Shown piece after piece: positions 13,135-17,103 of a DNA stretch of 17,103 nt. Every line of letters begins with the position of its first letter. The first letter of the stretch is position 1. The DNA comes from CAYGKP01 sp964350605 (lineage in GTDB: Bacteria; Bacteroidota; Bacteroidia; Cytophagales; JAAEPT01): NCBI GenBank assembly GCA_964350605.1, contig CAYGKP010000032.1, positions 1-17,103 of the forward strand. The letters run 5' to 3'. The notes beneath the pieces are model-generated. The model did no database searches. It was not told the origin of the DNA and saw only the letters and a list, made by a program, of their open reading frames with translations. The translations under genes were made by a program, and so were the position numbers.

Positions 13135-13897
13135 GCGCATCATTCCTTGCTTGGACGTGAAAGACGGCCGGACCGTAAAAGGTGTGAACTTCCTCGAACT
13201 GCGCGACGCGGGCGACCCAGTGGAACTCGCTGCGCGTTATGCGGAGGAAGGGGCCGATGAACTCTGCTTCCTTGATATTGCCGCGACCTTGGAGAACCGT
13301 GGGACGCTGCTCGACATGGTGCGTCGCGTCGGGCAGACCTTGAACATTCCTTTCACCGTCGGTGGGGGCGTGGGCTCCATCGCCGACGTGTCGGCCTTGC
13401 TGCAAGCGGGGGCCGAGAAGGTGTCGGTCAACTCGGCAGCGGTGCGTCGCCCGGGGCTGGTTGATGAGTTGGCCCGCGAGTTTGGAAGCCAGTGCATCGT
13501 CGTAGCCATCGACACCAAGCACACCGAGCTCGGCCACCGCGTCCACACGCACGGCGGCACCAAACCAACCGAGCTGGACACCATTGCCTGGGCCAAAGAA
13601 ATTGAAGACCGCGGGGCTGGGGAGATCCTCCTGACCTCAATGGATCATGACGGCACGAAGGCGGGCTTTGCCTGTGAACTAACGGAGGCCATTTCGGGCG
13701 CCGCCCAGATTCCCGTGATCGCCAGCGGTGGCGGCGGCATCCCCGAGCACTTCAAGGAAGTCTTCCAGATGGGCAAGGCCGACGCCGCTCTTGCCGCCAG
13801 CATCTTCCACTTCAAGGAAGTCGAGATCGCCGATCTCAAAAGCTACCTTCGAGACCATCAAATCCCCGTTCGACAGAGCTATGGAACTCAACTTTGA
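13124..13897 (+). CDS. hisF: Imidazole glycerol phosphate synthase, cyclase subunit
   Basis: Uses ammonia from HisH and PRFAR to form imidazole glycerol phosphate and AICAR. 257 residues, normal size, (beta-alpha)8 barrel. Landmarks: RIIPCLDVKDGRTVKG at 5-20 with catalytic Asp11, FTVGGGVGS at 77-85, KVSVNSAA at 99-106, VVAIDTK at 126-132 with catalytic Asp130, and MDHDGTKAGF at 173-182. It overlaps hisA by 11 bp and hisIE by 17 bp, so translation of the three is likely coupled. HisF and its partner HisH are separated by three genes here. Confidence 0.97.
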   Translation: MLTKRIIPCLDVKDGRTVKGVNFLELRDAGDPVELAARYAEEGADELCFLDIAATLENRGTLLDMVRRVGQTLNIPFTVGGGVGSIADVSALLQAGAEKVSVNSAAVRRPGLVDELAREFGSQCIVVAIDTKHTELGHRVHTHGGTKPTELDTIAWAKEIEDRGAGEILLTSMDHDGTKAGFACELTEAISGAAQIPVIASGGGGIPEHFKEVFQMGKADAALAASIFHFKEVEIADLKSYLRDHQIPVRQSYGTQL

Positions 13898-14480
13898 CAA
13901 ACTCGGCGGCCTTGTCCCCGCCATTGTTCAGGACGCGAAAACAAGCGTGGTGCTGATGCTCGGCTTCATGAACAAGGAAGCCTTGGCCCAAACCGAGAAG
14001 GCGGGACGGGTCACGTTCTTCTCGCGTTCGAAGAACCGCCTTTGGACCAAAGGCGAGACCAGCGGGAACTTCCTGAACGTTGTCCAGATCATTGTCGATT
14101 GCGACCAGGACACCTTGTTGATCAAAGCGAATCCAGTAGGTCCGGCGTGTCACACGGGCGCTGATACGTGCTTCCAAGAAGAGAACAAAGCAGGCTTTAG
14201 TTTTCTCACTGAATTGCAGGATTTATTGGAAGACCGAAAGGCCAATCCACCGGCTGGTTCTTACACCGCTTCTCTCTTTTCAGAAGGAATAAAGCGCATG
14301 GCTCAGAAGGTGGGAGAGGAAGGCGTGGAAGTCGCCTTGGAAGCCTTGGGCGATCAGGATGATAAATTAGTGAGCGAAGCGGCTGACTTACTTTTCCACC
14401 TGCAAGTTCTCCTGATCGCGAAGGGACACCGGTTGGAAACCGTCATTTCGGAGCTACAGTCTAGGCATCAATCCAGCTAA
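13881..14480 (+). CDS. hisI: Bifunctional phosphoribosyl-AMP cyclohydrolase / phosphoribosyl-ATP pyrophosphatase
   Basis: HisIE fusion of 199 residues doing steps 2 and 3 of the pathway. N-terminal cyclohydrolase (about 1-110): MLGFMNKEAL at 26-35, FFSRSKNRLWTKGETSGN at 46-63, metal aspartates in DCDQDTLL (73-80), and zinc cysteines Cys74, Cys90 (GPACHTG) and Cys97. C-terminal pyrophosphohydrolase (about 110-199): KVGEEGVEVALEAL at 143-156 and SEAADLLFHLQVLL at 165-178, with the Glu/Asp metal ligands. The ATG giving MELNFDKLGG was chosen; it lies inside the hisF end. The last gene of the his unit, followed by an AT-rich noncoding region. Confidence 0.96.
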   Translation: MELNFDKLGGLVPAIVQDAKTSVVLMLGFMNKEALAQTEKAGRVTFFSRSKNRLWTKGETSGNFLNVVQIIVDCDQDTLLIKANPVGPACHTGADTCFQEENKAGFSFLTELQDLLEDRKANPPAGSYTASLFSEGIKRMAQKVGEEGVEVALEALGDQDDKLVSEAADLLFHLQVLLIAKGHRLETVISELQSRHQSS

Positions 14481-14490
14481 TTCGGATAGT

Positions 14491-14535
14491 ATTACTTCAA
14501 TAAGTAATTGATAATCAATAACTATTGATTTATCA
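14491..14535 (+). repeat. Two adjacent AT-rich inverted repeats
   Basis: The first is ATTACTT-CAAT-AAGTAAT, a perfect 7-bp stem with 4-nt loop (14491-14508). The second follows directly: TGATAA TCAATA, then AC, then TATTGA T TTATCA, a 12-bp stem with one bulged T (14509-14535). They sit 11 bp after the hisIE stop. They could be a terminator-like structure or binding sites for the regulator downstream. Confidence 0.6.
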
Positions 14536-14586
14536 TCTCAACTTTTACTTGATTTAAAAATTCCCTTCAGTTAGCTCCTTTGGAGT

Positions 14587-14620
14587 AGAGGACTTTTTGA
14601 GTTTCCTCTTAGTTTTGCTT
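14587..14620 (+). terminator. Weak candidate terminator downstream of hisIE
   Basis: AGAGGA (14587-14592) pairs with TCCTCT (14604-14609) across an 11-nt T-rich loop, followed by the T-rich TAGTTTTGCTT. The stem is short and the T-tract broken, so this is tentative. It lies about 107 bp after the hisIE stop. Confidence 0.25.
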
Positions 14621-14796
14621 AATCACCTCCCCAGGTTACCCCTCGGCAGCGAGATGTTCGGGCCGATGATCTGAAACGCAAGTGCGAACTAATGACGGAG
14701 AATCCCGTTTATGATCTTCGACGACTCGCTTTCCATCAATAGTAAGTCCTGTGTAACCCTTGCATGTTTGAGGGAAGATTTGAACAAAATTCACGC

Positions 14797-15576
14797 ATGT
14801 CCAACATTGCAAAAAACTTAAAGTTTCTTCGCCGCAAGCACGGCCATACCCAAGAGGTATTTGCCCGTAACGTCGGTGTGAATCGCCCCAATATCGGGGC
14901 CTACGAAGAAGGTCGTGCTGAACCGCGTCTTTCCACACTTCTCTCCATCGCGAAAGCCTACGATGTATCCTGTGACGACTTGATCGCCGCGGATTTGTCG
15001 GACTTGGATTCAGAGGGAAAACTCGGTGCTTTCGGAAGCGAAAAGACACGCGTGCTGGCCTTGACCTTGGATCCCAAAGGAAACGAGTTGATCTCGGTCG
15101 TCCCGCAGAAAGCCGCCGCTGGTTACTCGAGCGGGTATGCTGACTCGGAGTTCATCGAGGAACTGCCCCAAATGTCGTTGCCCGATTTGGAACGCGGTTC
15201 GCACCGTGCCTTCGAGGTGCGCGGCGATTCCATGTTGCCGATCCGTGATGGCACCTTGGTTGTCGGGAAATACGTGGACAGCAAACGCAAGATCCGCGAC
15301 GGGAAGTCGTACATCGTCATTACCAAAAACGACGGGATTGTATACAAGCGCCTTCGCAGCCGCTTGAAAGAATCGAACTCGTTCATCCTGGAAAGCGACA
15401 ACCCGATGTATGCGCCCTTCGAGGTGCAAGCCGAGGATGTTCTCGAACTGTGGGAAGCGGTGGCGTTCGTCGCCAAGGAGTTTCCTTCGGCGCAGGACAC
15501 CCCTTCGCTCTCCTCGATGATGGAGATGGTCCTCTCGCTGAAAAACGAAGTCGAGGCCCTAAAGACCAAGAAGTAG
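14797..15576 (+). CDS. XRE-type HTH regulator with S24 (LexA/CI-like) peptidase domain
   Basis: A 259-residue repressor-like protein. The N-terminal XRE helix-turn-helix spans about 5-62 (NLKFLRRKHGHTQEVFARNV, VNRPNIGAYEEGRAEPR). The S24 self-cleavage domain spans about 100-230: a candidate Ala108-Gly109 cleavage bond in KAAAGYSSGY, nucleophile Ser145 in RGDSMLPI, and general base Lys184 in IVYKRL. The C-terminal 238-257 could form a short coiled coil. The architecture matches phage CI and the XRE-S24 regulators common in Bacteroidota rather than winged-helix LexA. By analogy it would self-cleave when RecA filaments form; that is inference. The ATG for MSNIAKNLKF was taken; another in-frame ATG lies 11 codons upstream. 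Its stop overlaps the convergent menE end by 18 bp. Confidence 0.9.
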   Translation: MSNIAKNLKFLRRKHGHTQEVFARNVGVNRPNIGAYEEGRAEPRLSTLLSIAKAYDVSCDDLIAADLSDLDSEGKLGAFGSEKTRVLALTLDPKGNELISVVPQKAAAGYSSGYADSEFIEELPQMSLPDLERGSHRAFEVRGDSMLPIRDGTLVVGKYVDSKRKIRDGKSYIVITKNDGIVYKRLRSRLKESNSFILESDNPMYAPFEVQAEDVLELWEAVAFVAKEFPSAQDTPSLSSMMEMVLSLKNEVEALKTKK

Positions 15577-16641
15577 TTCGCGCAGCGCGCGGCGGTCGAG
15601 CTTGCCTGCTTCCGTGTGTGGCAAGTGCTCGACAAAGAACAAGTCTCGGGGTGCTCCTTTTAGGGAAGACAAAGACCCCAACAAATTGGAAACGTCCTGG
15701 CGAAGCTGGGGCGTTTCTTTGGTTTCCAACACAAGCACGATCCGCTCGCCCAGTTGTTCATCCGGTAGGCTACTTACTGCCAAGGGAACCTGAAGTCTCG
15801 CCTCGATCAACTTGGAGGCATAGGCCTGCTCCAACACCGCAGGGTCGTGCTTCAGTCCGCCGGAGTTGATCACATCATCGGCCCGCCCCAGGATTTCGAA
15901 CCGATTGGGCGCCGTCATCCGGGCCCGGTCGCCCGTGAAGACCGAAGTGAGGTTCAGGTAGCTGGGCGTGACCAGCAATCGGTCTTCCGCATCGGTTTCG
16001 GCCAAGACACCTTCGAGCAACTGGTAGTCATTCGTTGACCGGGCCCCACAGAGCCAACGGTAGGCCACGTGCGAGGCTGTCTCACTCAGGCCGTAGGTCT
16101 GGACCAACGGGAGGTCCAACTCGCGTAGGCGGGCTGCCAGGGCCGGGGGCAGCGGTGCGCCACCCACCAGAAGGAAACGAAACTGCCCCAGGCGATCAAG
16201 CCCTTCGGGTGCATCAAGCAAGTGCTGCAGTTGAAGGGGGACGAGTGAGGTCGTCGCCCAGTCGCCCTCGGGAAGGTGTTCGAGGGGTGTGCCGCTGGGG
16301 GCTTCGATGTGCAACCAAAGACCGAGCACGATCCCACGGACGAGCTGCATCTTCCCGCCCGTACCCGAGAGGGGCAAGCAAACCGCCGCCCAGTTTTCCT
16401 CGCCGAGGCCGAAAGTCTGGGCCGTCAGCCGGGCCGAGGCAGCCAGTTGTTCCCGCGTGAAGGCATGGGCCTTGGCATCGCCAGTCGTCCCCGAAGTGCG
16501 CAGGTCAATGGACCCAAAGCCTTCCTGCCATTGCAGCAAGAAGGAAAGGGCTTCGTTCAGGTGCGGGGGATGGGCATCGCCGGGCTCGGGCAACTGTGCA
16601 TAGGGCACCTGCTCGCCGTTGATCCAAAGCCCGCCCGCCAT
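15559..16641 (-). CDS. menE: o-Succinylbenzoate-CoA ligase, short form
   Basis: ANL-family adenylating enzyme that activates o-succinylbenzoate to its CoA thioester in menaquinone synthesis. Seen: the P-loop TSGTTGDAKAH at 49-59; VGGAPLPP at 159-166; the adenine/aryl motif QTYGLSETASHVAYR at 181-195; TGDRARM at 236-242; the hinge LGRADDVINSGGLK at 251-264; and the C-terminal catalytic lysine in TEAGKLDRR (Lys347). At 360 residues it lacks much of the N-terminal subdomain of the 450-490-residue enzymes. Short versions next to menB are, to my knowledge, usual in Bacteroidota. The ATG giving MAGGLWINGEQVPY is used; the frame stays open far upstream but there it shadows menB. It starts 11 bp after the menB stop. 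Confidence 0.9.
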   Translation of the reverse strand: MAGGLWINGEQVPYAQLPEPGDAHPPHLNEALSFLLQWQEGFGSIDLRTSGTTGDAKAHAFTREQLAASARLTAQTFGLGEENWAAVCLPLSGTGGKMQLVRGIVLGLWLHIEAPSGTPLEHLPEGDWATTSLVPLQLQHLLDAPEGLDRLGQFRFLLVGGAPLPPALAARLRELDLPLVQTYGLSETASHVAYRWLCGARSTNDYQLLEGVLAETDAEDRLLVTPSYLNLTSVFTGDRARMTAPNRFEILGRADDVINSGGLKHDPAVLEQAYASKLIEARLQVPLAVSSLPDEQLGERIVLVLETKETPQLRQDVSNLLGSLSSLKGAPRDLFFVEHLPHTEAGKLDRRALRELLLGL

Positions 16642-16652
16642 CGTGGTGCCCG

Positions 16653-17103
16653 TTACGGGAACTTGGGAAACTTGTCGAAGTCGGGCTTCCGCTTCTCCAG
16701 AAAGGCGTTCTTGCCTTCTTTGGCCTCTTCGCTCAGGTAGTAGAGCAACGTCGCGTTGCCCGCCAGTTCTTGGATGCCCGCTTGGCCGTCCAGTTCGGCG
16801 TTGAACGAGGACTTGAGCATGCGAATCGCCAGGGGGCTGTGCGCCTGAATCTTCGTGGCCCAGGCCATGTAGGTCTCCTCCAACTTGTCGAGGGGCACCA
16901 CTTTGTTCACCAGACCCATCTCTTTGGCTTCCGCTGCGTCGTACTGGTCGCAGAGGAACCAGATCTCGCGGGCCTTCTTCTGGCCAACAATTCGCGCCAA
17001 GTAGGACGCACCAAATCCGCCGTCGAACGAACCAACTTTTGGGCCTGTCTGGCCAAAGCGGGCGTTGTCGGCCGCGATGCTTAGGTCGCACACCACGTGC
17101 AGG
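16653..17103 (-). CDS. menB: 1,4-Dihydroxy-2-naphthoyl-CoA synthase, C-terminal part (5' end outside window)
   Basis: Crotonase-fold enzyme that cyclises o-succinylbenzoyl-CoA to the naphthoate ring. Only the last 150 residues are present; the frame is open to the window edge, reading LHVVCDLSIAADNARFGQ. The diagnostic stretch GQTGPKVGSFDGGFGASYLA carries the MenB Ser-x-Asp-Gly active-site segment, followed by ARIVGQKKAREIWFL and the typical C-terminal end EGKNAFLEKRKPDF. The 5' oxyanion-hole half lies outside. It precedes menE by 11 bp on the same strand, which fits a men operon since the two act in successive steps. Confidence 0.95.
   Translation of the reverse strand, partial: LHVVCDLSIAADNARFGQTGPKVGSFDGGFGASYLARIVGQKKAREIWFLCDQYDAAEAKEMGLVNKVVPLDKLEETYMAWATKIQAHSPLAIRMLKSSFNAELDGQAGIQELAGNATLLYYLSEEAKEGKNAFLEKRKPDFDKFPKFP

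Larger units (their letters stand above)
14481..14796 (+). other. AT-rich intergenic region between hisIE and the S24 regulator
   Basis: This 316-bp stretch holds no convincing gene. Its first part is an AT island: I counted about 18% GC over 14501-14560. Inverted repeats lie at 14491-14508 and 14509-14535, and a weaker stem at 14587-14609. The second part (from about 14630) has ordinary GC. A minus-strand open frame runs through 14636-14800 with no suitable start and overlaps the regulator's control region; I do not call it. The region must hold the end of the his transcript and the promoter of the S24 regulator. Confidence 0.7.

Noticed and set aside
14640..14763. Possible structured RNA (tmRNA-like) in the regulator's upstream region
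   Set aside because: No tRNA-like acceptor, T-arm or CCA, and no resume codon with a recognisable tag was found.
14636..15049. Minus-strand open frame of 137 codons ending in ...RPEHLAAEG across the hisIE-S24 spacer
   Set aside because: It overlaps the well-supported S24 gene for most of its length, and the part in the spacer (about 50 codons) has no ATG start. Its third-base composition does not match neighbouring genes. It might be a gene remnant, but nothing recognisable supports that.
16642..17091. N-terminal extension of menE by 150 codons
   Set aside because: This stretch is menB in another frame; the menE start is at the ATG 11 bp after the menB stop, giving the expected short form.

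Overview
The window looks like a chromosomal stretch of a moderately GC-rich member of the Bacteroidota. The evidence is the kind of genes present: a type III glutamine synthetase, the long hisG, a fused histidinol-phosphatase/IGP-dehydratase hisB, a ketol-acid reductoisomerase of the roughly 348-residue Bacteroidota type, a short MenE next to MenB, and YwqK/MORN and TerB-like small proteins. Start sites generally lack Shine-Dalgarno sequences, and several are preceded by octamers resembling the Bacteroidota -7 promoter element TAnnTTTG. No species can be named from the sequence alone.

Layout. At the left edge is the C-terminal part of glutamine synthetase III, tail to tail with an SRAP-family gene that has lost all its catalytic residues. 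Histidine biosynthesis then starts with hisG-hisD (+). A block of six genes on the opposite strand (3674-7798) interrupts it. From the right end of the block inward these are: an IlvM-like ACT protein, an AraC-type regulator and ilvC, closed by a strong terminator; then a secreted MORN-repeat protein, a TerB-like protein and a PstS-like lipoprotein. The his genes resume divergently with hisC, hisB and hisH, continue through two tandem paralogous exported proteins of unknown function, and end with hisA, hisF and hisIE. An AT-rich intergenic region with inverted repeats follows, then an XRE/S24-peptidase (LexA/CI-like) regulator, convergent and slightly overlapping with menE; menB runs off the right edge.

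How the genes work together. HisG, HisIE, HisA, HisH/HisF, HisB, HisC and HisD make the complete route from PRPP and ATP to histidine, so the window encodes the entire pathway. IlvC and the IlvM-like protein belong to branched-chain amino acid synthesis, whose other enzymes are elsewhere. The ilv-type group and the second his group diverge from a 62-bp shared region. MenB and MenE are neighbouring steps of menaquinone synthesis.

Most unusual points: (1) two adjacent, internally duplicated, signal-peptide proteins of lower GC, fitted with operon-tight spacing between hisH and hisA; (2) an SRAP homologue in which the equivalents of Cys2, Asn75, Glu105 and His160 are all replaced; (3) a perfect 9-bp inverted repeat at the start codon of the terB-like gene; (4) stacked inverted repeats in an AT island upstream of the S24 regulator; (5) -7-like elements only 5-7 nt before the hisC and ilvM-like start codons, which would give near-leaderless mRNAs. 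No tRNA, rRNA, CRISPR array, insertion sequence or attachment site was seen.
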